In this document: one piece after another, positions 8,388-16,293 of the stretch
How positions within the stretch are numbered: the first letter of the stretch is position 1
How the letters are laid out: every line of letters begins with the position of its first letter
Assembly: GCA_002386405.1 (NCBI GenBank)
Contig: DGIP01000264.1
Span: 1-20,912, forward strand
Source: Stenotrophomonas maltophilia
Lineage (GTDB): Bacteria > Pseudomonadota > Gammaproteobacteria > Xanthomonadales > Xanthomonadaceae
Reading direction: 5' to 3'
Length of the DNA stretch: 20,912 nt
Program-made: the position numbers and the translations under genes
Notes under the pieces: model-generated
Database searches by the model: none
What the model saw: only the letters and a program-made list of their open reading frames with translations
What the model was told of the DNA's origin: nothing

Positions 8388-9818
8388 TCACCGCATCGTG
8401 CCGGCTACCGCCGGCGGCGTTGCGTCCTGCTGCTGGCCCCAACCGCCCAGCGCCTTGTACACACCCACCACGCTGACGTTGACGGTCGACTCGGCCGCGG
8501 CCAACGCATCGTCGGCGGCCAGCTGGGTACGCTGCGCATCGAGCAGGGTCAGGAAGTCTTCCGACCCTTCGCGATAGCGGATCTGCGCCAGCTGTTCGGC
8601 ACGCCGCGCGGCCTGGGCCTGCTCGGCGACGATCGCCAGGCGGGCCTGCTGCTTGGCATAGCGGGTCAACGCGTTTTCGGTGTCTTCCAGCGCCAGCAGC
8701 ACCGCCTTCTCATACTCGGCAGCCGCGCCATCGGCCTGGGCCTTGCTGGCCCGCAGGCGCGCCTTCACGGTACCGAAATCGAACGCGGCCCAGCTGATCG
8801 ACGGGGTCACCGACCACGCCTTGTTGTTGCCGTTGACCAGCCCGCTGGCATCGCCGGACAGGAAGCCGACGAACCCGCTCAGGCTGATCCGCGGGAACAG
8901 GTCGGCGGTGGCCACGCCAACCCGCGCGGTGGCCGCAGCCAGGCGACGCTCGGCCACGCGTACATCGGCACGCTGGCGCAGCAGGTCGGTGGTATCGCCG
9001 AGCGGCAATGCTTTCGCATACGGCGCGGCATCACGCGGTTCAAGCAGCGTGTCCAGTGCATCCGGGCGCTGGCCCAGCAGCACCGCCAGACGATGCCGCG
9101 ACTGCACTTCGGCCACTTCCAGCAGCGGAATGTCGGCCTCGATCGCCTTCAACCGCGCGCGGCTGCTCTGCACGTCCAGCTCGCTGCCCGCGCCCAGGTC
9201 CCAACGGGTTTCGGTCAGCTTCTGGGTGTCGCGCAGGTTCACCAGCGTGCGCTTGGCCACTTCGATGCGCTTCTGCGTGCCGCGCAGTTCGAAGTAGTTG
9301 CGCGCCACTTCGGCGGCCACCGTCACCTGCGCATCGGCCAGGTTGTCCTGCTCGGCGCCCAGGTCCGCACGCGCCGCTTCGGCGGCACGGCGCTGGCGGC
9401 CGAACAGGTCCAGCTCCCAGCCGGCATCGAAGCCGAGCTGGTAGGTTTCGCTGAAGACGCGCTCACCACCGGCGGTAAGATCGGGCGCCTTGCGGCGGTC
9501 ATAGCTGCCGCCGCTGGTCACGTGCGGCAACTGGTCCAGACGCTGTTCGACGAATACCGCACGCGCTTCACGCACGCGGGCCATCGCAATGCGCAGGTCC
9601 AGGTTGTCGCCCAGTGCATCGTGCACCAGCTGTTCCAGCACCGGGTCATCGAACTGCGCCCACCAGCTGGCCACCGGCGAGGTGGTGCTGAACACCGGCG
9701 CGGCCGCGCCCTGCAGGACCACCGGCTGTGCCGGCGGTGCCTGGTAGTTGGGGCCGACGCTGACGCAGCCGGCCAGCAGCGCGCTGGCAACGGCGGCGGT
9801 CAACACACGGATCACCAT
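8388..9818 (-). CDS. smeX: Outer-membrane efflux factor SmeX (NodT/OprM family)
   Basis: This 476-residue outer-membrane channel of a tripartite RND pump joins the inner-membrane pump and periplasmic adaptor to the outside. It starts with a lipoprotein signal ending LLAGC, so Cys18 should be acylated. The body shows the duplicated helical hairpins of the TolC/OprM fold. The second repeat carries the typical RYREGSEDFLTLLDAQRTQL segment near residues 405-425. The ATG at 9818 overlaps the smeU2 stop by seven bases, indicating translational coupling. It is the last gene of the smeU1VWU2X unit. The symbol rests on gene order plus family and not on an alignment I could run; OprN of the related MexEF-OprN pump is the nearest alternative name. 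Confidence 0.9.
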   Translation of the reverse strand: MVIRVLTAAVASALLAGCVSVGPNYQAPPAQPVVLQGAAAPVFSTTSPVASWWAQFDDPVLEQLVHDALGDNLDLRIAMARVREARAVFVEQRLDQLPHVTSGGSYDRRKAPDLTAGGERVFSETYQLGFDAGWELDLFGRQRRAAEAARADLGAEQDNLADAQVTVAAEVARNYFELRGTQKRIEVAKRTLVNLRDTQKLTETRWDLGAGSELDVQSSRARLKAIEADIPLLEVAEVQSRHRLAVLLGQRPDALDTLLEPRDAAPYAKALPLGDTTDLLRQRADVRVAERRLAAATARVGVATADLFPRISLSGFVGFLSGDASGLVNGNNKAWSVTPSISWAAFDFGTVKARLRASKAQADGAAAEYEKAVLLALEDTENALTRYAKQQARLAIVAEQAQAARRAEQLAQIRYREGSEDFLTLLDAQRTQLAADDALAAAESTVNVSVVGVYKALGGWGQQQDATPPAVAGTMR

Positions 9819-10549
9819 GGCAGCACCTCACCCAGGTAGGTGAAGCTGCCGTTGGGGCCGTCGGCACCGATCAGTGCCATGCCCACGCTGGAGCGTGCGC
9901 CATCGGCGATTTCCAGCTCGCCTTCGCCACTGTTCATGTCGGTCTTCACGTAACCGGGGTGCACGGTGTTGACCTTGGTGGTGCTCTCGCGCAGCTCATA
10001 GGCCAGCTGCACGGTCCAGGCATTCACCGCGCTCTTGGAGGCGTTGTAGGCCGGCACCGCGAAGCCGTAGATCGGCGAACCCGGCTGGCTGTGCAGGGTC
10101 AGCGAGCCCAGGATGCTGGACACGTTGACGATGCGGCCGGCCGGCGACTGGTTGAGCAGCGGCAGGAACGCCTGGGTCACGGCGATCACCGCGAACAGGT
10201 TGGTGTCGAAGGTGCTGCGCCAGGTGTCCAGGGTCTGCGCCGAAGGGGCCAGCGCCGGGTTGTCGAGCAGGATGCCGGCGTTGTTGACCAGGATGTCGAG
10301 GCGACCATGGCGGTCGCTGATCTCCTGCACGGCGGCGGCGATGCTGGCGGCGTCGACGACGTCGAGCTGGATCGCTTCCACCGGCAGGCCTTCGGCCTGC
10401 AGCTTCAGCGCTTCGGCCACGGCGGTGTCGCGCTTGCGACCGGCCAGCAGCGTGTGCACGCCGGCCTGGGCCAGCTGGCGCACGGTTTCCAGGCCGATGC
10501 CACGGGTGGCACCGGTGACCAGGGCGATCTTTGAAGTAGCGGTATTCAT
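9812..10549 (-). CDS. smeU2: Short-chain dehydrogenase/reductase SmeU2
   Basis: This 245-residue classical SDR carries the NAD(P)-binding motif TGATRGIG at 12-19, NNAG at 89-92, the catalytic Ser in NVSS (about 144), and Y168-x-x-x-K172. All catalytic residues are present, so it should be an active NAD(P)-dependent oxidoreductase in the cytoplasm. It sits between the pump gene (25-base gap) and the outer-membrane factor gene (7-base overlap), which is the diagnostic position of smeU2. AGGAA lies a few bases before the ATG at 10549. Its substrate is not evident. A role in handling redox-active or electrophilic compounds that the pump also responds to is a reasonable inference. Confidence 0.93.
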   Translation of the reverse strand: MNTATSKIALVTGATRGIGLETVRQLAQAGVHTLLAGRKRDTAVAEALKLQAEGLPVEAIQLDVVDAASIAAAVQEISDRHGRLDILVNNAGILLDNPALAPSAQTLDTWRSTFDTNLFAVIAVTQAFLPLLNQSPAGRIVNVSSILGSLTLHSQPGSPIYGFAVPAYNASKSAVNAWTVQLAYELRESTTKVNTVHPGYVKTDMNSGEGELEIADGARSSVGMALIGADGPNGSFTYLGEVLPW

Positions 10550-10574
10550 GCGTGATTCCTTGTAGGGGTCAGGA

Positions 10575-13500
10575 TCAATGGTGGAGAGTGGATTCGCCGT
10601 GGGCGACCAGCTTGCCGCCGCCGTTGCGGCTGACGAACTTGCGCAGGGCCACGTAGAACACCGGGGTCAGGAACAGGCCGAACAGGGTCACACCGAGCAT
10701 GCCGGCGAACACGGTGATACCGGTCACCGAGCGCACCTCCGCACCGGCGCCGTGCGAGAGCACCAGCGGGATGGTGCCGGCGATGAACGCGATGGAGGTC
10801 ATCACGATCGGGCGCAGACGCAGGCGGCAGGCTTCCAGCGCGGCTTCCACGATCCCCTTGCCGCCCATTTCCAGTTCGCGGGCGAATTCGACGATCAGGA
10901 TCGCGTTCTTGCACGCCAGGCCCATCAGCACCACCAGGCCGACCTGCACGAACACGTTGTTGTCACCGCCGGTCAACCATACGCCGAACAGGGCCGACAG
11001 CAGCGTCATCGGCACGATCAGGATCACCGCCAGCGGCAGCGACCAGCTCTCATACAGCGCGGCCAGCACCAGGAACGCCAGCAGGATCGCCACCGGGAAC
11101 ACGATGAAGGCGGCCTTGCCCTGGGTGGCCTGCTGGTAGCTCAGGTCGGTCCATTCGGTGGTCATGCCGACCGGCAGCACCTTGGCGGCGATTTCGGTCA
11201 GGTTGTTCATCGCTTCGGCAGACGACAGCAGGCGCGGGTCGGCTTCACCGGCCAGGTCCGCGGCCGGGTAGCCGTTGAAGCGCAGCACCGGGTCCGGGCC
11301 GTAGGTTTCCTTGATGGTCACCATCGAACCGATCGGCACCATCTCGCCACGGTCGTTGCGGGTACGCAGCTTGCCGATGTCTTCCACGCTGTTGCGGAAC
11401 TGGCCGTCGGCCTGCGCGATCACCTGCCAGGTACGCCCGAACTCGTTGAAGTCGTTGACGTAGGACGAACCCAGGTAGGTCTGCAGGGTGTCGAACAGCT
11501 CGGTGAGCTGCACGCCCTGGGCCTTGGCCTTGACCCGGTCCACTTCAGCATCCAGCTGCGGCACGTTGGCCTGGTAGCTGGTGATCGGGAAGGCCATGCC
11601 CGGGGTCTGCGCCACCGCCCCCTGCATCTGGCTCACCGCCGTCTGCAACGCACCGTAGCCCAGGTTGCCGCGGTCTTCGATGAACATCTGGTAGCCGTTG
11701 CCGTTGCCCAGGCCCAGGATCGGCGGCGGCATCATCGCGAAGGCGAAGCCTTCCTGCAGCCCGGCGATCTTCTGGTTGATCTCGGCGTTGATCTGCGCGG
11801 CAGTGCGACCATGGCGCTCGTTGAACGGCTTGAGCGGAATGAACGCCACGCCGGTGTTGGGCGTGTTGGTGAACTGCAGCGCGTTCAGGCCCGGGAACGA
11901 AATGGTGTGCGCCACGCCCTCGGTTTCCTGGGCGATCTTTGCGACCTTGCGCAGCATTTCATCGGTACGGGCAATGGACGAGCCTTCCGGCAGCTTCACA
12001 CCGGCGATCAGGTACAGCTTGTCCTGGGTCGGGATGAAGCCCGGCGGCACCACCTTGAAGATGAAACCGGTGGCGACCAGCAGCACCGCGTACACCACGA
12101 ACACCGCGCCACGACGATCGAGGATCTTCGACACGCCGCGCTCGTACTTTTCCGAGCTGGACTTGAAGAAGCGGTTGAACGGACGGAACAGCCAGCCGAA
12201 CAGGCGGTCGATGATCCGGGTCGGCGCATCCTTGGCCGCGTCGTGCGGCTTGAGCAGGCGGGCCGCCAGCGCCGGCGACAGGGTCAGCGAGTTGATCGCC
12301 GAGATCACCGTGGAGATGGCGATCGTGACGGCGAACTGCTTGTAGAACTGGCCGGTCACCCCGGACAGGAACGCCATCGGCACGAACACCGCACACAGCA
12401 CCAGCGCGATCGCGATGATCGGCCCGGACACTTCCTTCATGGCCTGGTGCGCCGCGGCGAGCGGGGTCAGGCCCTCTTCGATGTTGCGCTCAACATTCTC
12501 CACCACCACGATCGCGTCATCGACCACGATGCCGATTGCCAGCACCAGCCCGAACAGGCTCAGCGTGTTGATCGAGAAGCCCAGCACATACAGCGCGGCA
12601 AACGTACCCACGATGGACACCGGCACGGCGATCAGCGGAATGATCGAGGCACGCCAGGTCTGCAGGAACAGGATCACCACCAGCACCACCAGCGCGATGG
12701 CTTCCAGCAGCGTGGAGACCACCGCCTTGATCGAGTCGCGCACGAAGATGGTGGTGTCGTACACCGCTTCGTACTTGACGTCGTCCGGGAAGGTCTTCTG
12801 CATCTCGTCCATCGTGCCGATCACCGCATCGCGGATCTCCAGCGCGTTGGCACCCGGGGCCTGGAAGATACCGATGCCTACCGCATTCTTGCCATCCAGC
12901 TGCGAACGCAGGGTGTAATCGCCGGCGCCCAGTTCCACACGGGCCACGTCGGACAGGCGCACCACTTCACCATCGACACCGGCCTTGAGCACGATGTCGC
13001 CGAACTCCTGCTCGCTGCGCAGGCGGCCCTGGGCGTTGATCAGGGTCAGGAACTGGCTGTTGGGCATCGGCTCGGCGCCGAGCTGGCCGGCCGAGACCTG
13101 CACGTTCTGCTCGCGCATGGCGCGCACCACGTCGCTCGCGGTCAGGCCGCGCGCGGCGACCTTGTCCGGGTCCAGCCAGGCACGCATGGCGTAATCGCCG
13201 CCACCGAAGATCTGCGCATCACCCACGCCCTGGATGCGCGCCAGCGCGTCCTTGACATGAAGGCGGGCGTAGTTGCGCAGGTACAGCGTGTCGTACTTGC
13301 CCTTCGGCGAGGTCAGGTGCACCACCATCAGGAAGGTGGGCGACTGCTTCTGGGTGGTCACACCCTGCCGCCGCACATCTTCCGGCAGGCGCGCCTGCGC
13401 CTGGGCGACGCGGTTCTGCACCTTCACCGCCGCATCGTCCGGGTCGGTGCCCGGGCGGAAGGTGATGGTCATCTGCAGCACGCCATCCGAACCGGCCACC

Positions 13501-13745
13501 GACTTGAGGTACATCATGCCCTCAACGCCGTTGATCGCCTCTTCCAGCGGGGTGGCCACGGTTTCGGCGATCACCTTCGGGTTCGCACCCGGGTACACGG
13601 TGCGCACCACCACCGACGGTGGCACCACTTCAGGGTACTCGCCGATCGGCAGCATCGGTATGGAGATCAGGCCGGCGGCGAAGATCACGATCGACAGCAC
13701 CGCCGCGAAAATCGGCCTGTCGATGAAGAAACGGGAAAAGTCCAT
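10575..13745 (-). CDS. smeW: RND multidrug efflux pump SmeW (HAE1 family)
   Basis: This 1056-residue inner-membrane drug/proton antiporter is of normal length for the HAE1 family. The N-terminus MDFSRFFIDRPIFA is typical of the AcrB/MexF class and leads straight into the first membrane helix. The proton-relay residues are intact: D409-D410 in GIVVDDAIVVVENV and K946 in LACKNAILIVEF. Two large periplasmic loops follow helices 1 and 7, as expected. AGGA lies eight bases before the ATG. In S. maltophilia SmeVWX exports quinolones, chloramphenicol and tetracycline and is normally silent until derepressed (recalled knowledge). It follows smeV after a 128-base structured gap and precedes smeU2 by 25 bases. 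MexF is the closest functional counterpart. Confidence 0.95.
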   Translation of the reverse strand: MDFSRFFIDRPIFAAVLSIVIFAAGLISIPMLPIGEYPEVVPPSVVVRTVYPGANPKVIAETVATPLEEAINGVEGMMYLKSVAGSDGVLQMTITFRPGTDPDDAAVKVQNRVAQAQARLPEDVRRQGVTTQKQSPTFLMVVHLTSPKGKYDTLYLRNYARLHVKDALARIQGVGDAQIFGGGDYAMRAWLDPDKVAARGLTASDVVRAMREQNVQVSAGQLGAEPMPNSQFLTLINAQGRLRSEQEFGDIVLKAGVDGEVVRLSDVARVELGAGDYTLRSQLDGKNAVGIGIFQAPGANALEIRDAVIGTMDEMQKTFPDDVKYEAVYDTTIFVRDSIKAVVSTLLEAIALVVLVVILFLQTWRASIIPLIAVPVSIVGTFAALYVLGFSINTLSLFGLVLAIGIVVDDAIVVVENVERNIEEGLTPLAAAHQAMKEVSGPIIAIALVLCAVFVPMAFLSGVTGQFYKQFAVTIAISTVISAINSLTLSPALAARLLKPHDAAKDAPTRIIDRLFGWLFRPFNRFFKSSSEKYERGVSKILDRRGAVFVVYAVLLVATGFIFKVVPPGFIPTQDKLYLIAGVKLPEGSSIARTDEMLRKVAKIAQETEGVAHTISFPGLNALQFTNTPNTGVAFIPLKPFNERHGRTAAQINAEINQKIAGLQEGFAFAMMPPPILGLGNGNGYQMFIEDRGNLGYGALQTAVSQMQGAVAQTPGMAFPITSYQANVPQLDAEVDRVKAKAQGVQLTELFDTLQTYLGSSYVNDFNEFGRTWQVIAQADGQFRNSVEDIGKLRTRNDRGEMVPIGSMVTIKETYGPDPVLRFNGYPAADLAGEADPRLLSSAEAMNNLTEIAAKVLPVGMTTEWTDLSYQQATQGKAAFIVFPVAILLAFLVLAALYESWSLPLAVILIVPMTLLSALFGVWLTGGDNNVFVQVGLVVLMGLACKNAILIVEFARELEMGGKGIVEAALEACRLRLRPIVMTSIAFIAGTIPLVLSHGAGAEVRSVTGITVFAGMLGVTLFGLFLTPVFYVALRKFVSRNGGGKLVAHGESTLHH

Positions 13746-13791
13746 TAGGGGATTCCTGGGTTTTCACCAACGCCGGCGTGCAGCACCCCTG

Positions 13792-13813
13792 CCGCTGTCG
13801 AAGACGACAGCGG
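13792..13813 (-). other. Perfect 9-bp hairpin in smeV-smeW gap
   Basis: CCGCTGTCG and CGACAGCGG pair around an AAGA loop. A second small hairpin, GCCCC/GGGGC, follows at 13821-13832. On the minus-strand transcript both fold between the smeV stop and the smeW ribosome-binding site. Neither has a U tract, so they are more likely RNA-processing or stability structures than terminators. Confidence 0.5.
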
Positions 13814-13845
13814 GAGCGGTGCCCCACGGGGCGTTGAAAGACACG

Positions 13846-13872
13846 GTAGAGCCGACCGTTGGCCGGCTGCTC
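13846..13872 (+). repeat. SMAG-type REP hairpin directly after smeV stop
   Basis: GTAG (13846-13849) is followed by AGCCGACC and GGCCGGCT arms, paired with one mismatch around GTT, and then GCTC. It ends one base from the smeV stop codon. The form matches the S. maltophilia SMAG consensus as I remember it. Lying inside the operon, it is transcribed and may stabilise or process the smeV-smeW message. Confidence 0.75.
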
Positions 13873-13873
13873 T

Positions 13874-15076
13874 TTAGTTCAATGCAACAGGTGCAGCCGC
13901 CGCAGCCGGCTGCATCGCAACCGCCTTGGCCTGCACCGGCATCCCCGGCATGAACACCTTCTGCACGCCATCGATGATCACCCGGTCGCCGGCCGCCAGC
14001 CCCTTCTGCACGATGCGCAGGCCTTCGGCGGTACGGCCCAGCTGGATGTCGCGGCGCTGCGCCTTGCCTTCCTTGTCGACCACGTACACGTACTTGCGGT
14101 CCTGGTCGGTGAGCACGGCCTTGTCGTCGATCAGCATGGCCTGGAACTCGCCGCTGCCCAGCAGCTGCACGCGGGCGAACAGGCCCGGGGTGAAGGCACG
14201 GTCGGCGTTGTCCAGCAATGCACGCACGCGGATGGTGCCGGTGCTGCGGGTGACCTGGTTGTCCAGGAAGTCGACCTTGCCCGTGTGCGGGAAGCCTTCT
14301 TCACCGGACAGGCCGACCTTCACCGGCAGCTCGCTGTCGCGCTCGCTCGGGCGCTCGCCCTTGCGTGCCATCTGCGCGTACCGCAGGAAGGTGCCCTCGT
14401 CGGCATCGAAGTACACGAACACCGTGTCCAGCGAGACCAGCGTGGTCAGCACGCTGGCGCTGTCACCGGCGGTGACCAGGTTGCCGGCGGTGACCATCGC
14501 GCGGCCGGCACGGCCGTCGATCGGCGCACGCACCTTGGTGAATTCCAGGTTCAGGGCCGCCGCATCCAACGCCGCCTGCGCGGCCTGCACGTTGGCACCG
14601 GCCTGGTCGGCGGCGGCACGGCGCTGCTCCCAGGATTCGGTGGAAATGGCCTGCTGCTCGGACAGCTTCTTGGCGCGCTCGGACTCGCTGCGGGCGACGG
14701 TGGCCTGGGTGCGCGCGCGGGTGAGTTCGGCACGGGCGCGGTCGTACTCGGCCTGGTAGCTGCGCGCGTCGATGGTGAAGAGCACATCGCCCTTCTTCAC
14801 TTCATCGCCTTCGACGTAGTTGACCTTGTCGATGTAGCCGGACACGCGCGGGCGCAGTTCGACGCTCTGCACCGCCTCGACGCGGCCGCTGAAGTCGTCC
14901 CACTGGCTGACCGGCTTGACCAGCACCGGCGCGGCGCTGACCTGCGGCGGCGGCGGGCCGGCGGTTTCGGCCTGGCTGCCGCTGCATGCGGTCAGCACGG
15001 CGGCCGCCAGGATCGACACGCCGGCCATGGCCAGCCGTCGGGAGAAGCGATGCGGAGTGGAATTGGAGGAAGTCAT
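13874..15076 (-). CDS. smeV: Periplasmic adaptor (membrane fusion) lipoprotein SmeV
   Basis: This 400-residue adaptor connects the RND pump to the outer-membrane channel. The ATG at 15076 is chosen because it starts a clean lipoprotein signal (basic HRFSRR, hydrophobic stretch, LTAC with Cys31). ATG at 15085 is an in-frame alternative, and neither has a strong ribosome-binding site. After the Cys come a barrel-sandwich half (RVSGYIDKVNYVEGDEVKKGD), an alpha-helical hairpin rich in Ala, Arg and Glu, the second lipoyl half (RAPIDGRAGRAMV), and beta-barrel and membrane-proximal domains ending near LAAGDRVIIDGVQKV. It belongs to the MexE/AcrA class. It sits 93 bases after the smeU1 stop codon; that gap contains a MerR-type palindrome, so smeV may also have its own promoter. 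Confidence 0.93.
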   Translation of the reverse strand: MTSSNSTPHRFSRRLAMAGVSILAAAVLTACSGSQAETAGPPPPQVSAAPVLVKPVSQWDDFSGRVEAVQSVELRPRVSGYIDKVNYVEGDEVKKGDVLFTIDARSYQAEYDRARAELTRARTQATVARSESERAKKLSEQQAISTESWEQRRAAADQAGANVQAAQAALDAAALNLEFTKVRAPIDGRAGRAMVTAGNLVTAGDSASVLTTLVSLDTVFVYFDADEGTFLRYAQMARKGERPSERDSELPVKVGLSGEEGFPHTGKVDFLDNQVTRSTGTIRVRALLDNADRAFTPGLFARVQLLGSGEFQAMLIDDKAVLTDQDRKYVYVVDKEGKAQRRDIQLGRTAEGLRIVQKGLAAGDRVIIDGVQKVFMPGMPVQAKAVAMQPAAAAAPVALN

Positions 15077-15142
15077 GGAATGCATCCGTACGTAGGGGTG
15101 GTCAAAGAAAAACAAAATCGCGTTGTACTGCGTGGGGGCGGC

Positions 15143-15173
15143 AGCTTGGGACCTGAACCTAGGTAAAGGTCAA
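15143..15173 (-). promoter_or_regulatory. MerR/SoxR-geometry palindrome and possible internal promoter before smeV
   Basis: Bases 15150-15171 form a 22-base inverted repeat with arms GACCT and AGGTC around the central ACCTAGGT; 18 of 22 positions are symmetric. On the minus strand TTGACC (15168-15173) forms a good -35, a 19-base spacer follows, and a poor -10 (CAAGCT, 15143-15148) ends it. A -35 ending in ACC with ACCT...AGGT filling a 19-base spacer is the arrangement of SoxR and other MerR-family promoters. The inner bases differ from the classical SoxR box, whose core is TTAA and not CTAG. The TTGACC overlaps the smeU1 stop codon. Confidence 0.45.
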
Positions 15174-15940
15174 GCGACACCTGCGATGTCGCGCCAGGCG
15201 GGAGGCCGGTCCAGTTGCAGCAGTCCACGCGGAAGTTCCGCATCGCGGGTGTCGCAGCGCACGATGGCGCGGTTGTCGACGCAGTTGTCGAGCAGGGAAA
15301 CCACGCGGCGGCCGACCAGCAGCGCGCTCGGCCATTCGATGCACGCGTTGGCGGCGTTGGTGGGCGTGCACACCGGGTTGCACACTTCCAGCATCTGCGC
15401 GCGCACGCCCAGCGCCTGCGCTTCCTGGTGCAGCACCTGCGCGTACATGCGCGTGGCGGCGCCGGTGATGGAGCTTTCGCCATAGCCGGCCCACGGCTTG
15501 AAGCCGGCCGGGCTGCCCACCAACACATAACGGCGCGGGTGGCCTTCACTCTGCAGCAGCGGCAGCAGGCGGCGCCCGGCGTGCACGTGCGGCATCATGT
15601 CGGCCTGCAGCGCCTGCAGCAGCGCATCGCCGCTGCGGTCGATGACCCGGCCGCGGTTGTAAGGGCCGCCCATTGCATCGATGACTGCGGCCAGCGTGCG
15701 CGGCCGCTGCGCGATGCGCTCGGCCAGCGCCTGCGCCGAACCATCGTCGGCGAGCGAGCCCAACAGCGTTTCCAGCCCCGGCTCATCGGCGAACTGCTCG
15801 CGCAGCGCCTCAAGCCGGCCCGGGTCGCGGCCGACCACCAGGACCGGGCTGCCGGCCTCCAGCAGCGCAGCCACGATGCCCTGCCCGACGCTGCCGGTGC
15901 CGCCAAGCACCAGCACTTCGGGGGCCAGTGTCCCGTTCAT
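15170..15940 (-). CDS. smeU1: Atypical NAD(P)-binding oxidoreductase SmeU1
   Basis: This 256-residue Rossmann-fold protein of the SDR superfamily is the first named gene of the efflux operon. The dinucleotide-binding motif GGTGSVG lies at 13-19 and the catalytic-strand Ser is S143 in VLVGSPAG. The Tyr of the active site aligns with Y153 in GYGESS, but the Lys expected four residues later is Ser157. It may therefore be a weak or different-chemistry enzyme, or an NAD(P)-sensing protein. GGAG lies about ten bases before the ATG. Its ATG overlaps the stop of the upstream 75-codon frame (ATGA). In P. aeruginosa the oxidoreductase MexS modulates MexEF-OprN, so a metabolic or redox role for this protein is a fair inference. 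Confidence 0.88.
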   Translation of the reverse strand: MNGTLAPEVLVLGGTGSVGQGIVAALLEAGSPVLVVGRDPGRLEALREQFADEPGLETLLGSLADDGSAQALAERIAQRPRTLAAVIDAMGGPYNRGRVIDRSGDALLQALQADMMPHVHAGRRLLPLLQSEGHPRRYVLVGSPAGFKPWAGYGESSITGAATRMYAQVLHQEAQALGVRAQMLEVCNPVCTPTNAANACIEWPSALLVGRRVVSLLDNCVDNRAIVRCDTRDAELPRGLLQLDRPPAWRDIAGVA

Positions 15941-16164
15941 GGGACTTTAACTCCCGTCGCCGGGATAATCCCAATTCGGCCCAGTCGGCCGCCGTTGCGG
16001 GCGCCTAGGCGCAGGCTGCCGCCGCGCTGCAGGTTGGCGGGCGGGGCGAACTCGCGGAAAGCCTTGCCGGAGAAGGCCGAGGGGCGCTTTTCAACGGTCA
16101 GGGCCAGCTCCAGCGAGGGCGTGCGGCCGCCGATGACGCGGCCTAGAATGTTCTGCAACCACAT
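15937..16164 (-). CDS. Small basic protein (75 aa) at the head of the smeU1VWU2X operon
   Basis: ATG at 16164 is preceded by GGAGG with a nine-base gap, the best ribosome-binding site in this region. The 75 codons show strong G/C preference at third positions (about 61 of 75), as real genes here do, though the preference fades over the last 15 codons. The TGA overlaps the smeU1 ATG as ATGA, so translation of smeU1 is probably coupled to it. The protein is basic and Gly/Arg-rich in its second half (RLGARNGGRLGRIG). It has no signal peptide, membrane segment or family I recognise. It could be a true small protein or a coupling leader for smeU1. It is not part of the operon as I remember it being described. 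Confidence 0.6.
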   Translation of the reverse strand: MWLQNILGRVIGGRTPSLELALTVEKRPSAFSGKAFREFAPPANLQRGGSLRLGARNGGRLGRIGIIPATGVKVP

Positions 16165-16196
16165 GGTTGGCGTCCTCCAATTCGGGAATGGCGCCA

Positions 16197-16228
16197 GATT
16201 AGTCCTCGAACTCCCCCTTGATTAGTCC
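16197..16228. repeat. Direct repeat GATTAGTCC in the smeRv/operon divergent promoter region
   Basis: GATTAGTCC occurs at 16197-16205 and again at 16220-16228, 23 bases apart, about two helical turns. The second copy lies inside the inverted repeat at 16214. Two sites on one face of the helix suit the paired recognition/activation sites of a LysR-type regulator. Confidence 0.45.
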
Positions 16229-16245
16229 GAATTAAGGGGAATAAT
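16214..16245 (+). promoter_or_regulatory. Predicted smeRv promoter overlapping a likely SmeRv operator
   Basis: CCCCTTGATT (16214-16223) and AATTAAGGGG (16230-16239) form an inverted repeat with one mismatch in ten and a 6-base centre. On the plus strand TTGATT (16218-16223) and AATAAT (16240-16245) are separated by 16 bases and give a reasonable sigma-70 promoter, ending about 48 bases before the smeRv start. The operator overlapping the -35 suits autorepression by a LysR regulator, with activation of the divergent operon from the same site. No footprint evidence is available here. Confidence 0.5.
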
Positions 16246-16293
16246 CGTCCCGTACCCGGCACAATCTTTCGGGCACCCTACCCATCCCCCGAT

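Noticed and set aside
10578..13748. A 1056-codon open frame antisense to the whole pump gene
   Set aside because: It mirrors smeW almost exactly, is very rich in His, Gln, Arg and Asp, and has no domain. It is a by-product of G/C-biased codon use in smeW.
13859..15166. Long plus-strand frame over smeV, and similar ones over smeX (8352-9839) and smeU1 (15215-16225)
   Set aside because: All are opposite strong conserved genes, show low-complexity His/Gln/Arg-rich translations, and have no ribosome-binding site.
15951..15972. GGGAT-AA-TCCC palindrome upstream of smeU1 as an operator
   Set aside because: It is short and lies inside the 75-codon frame near its end. The inverted and direct repeats at 16197-16239 are better placed.
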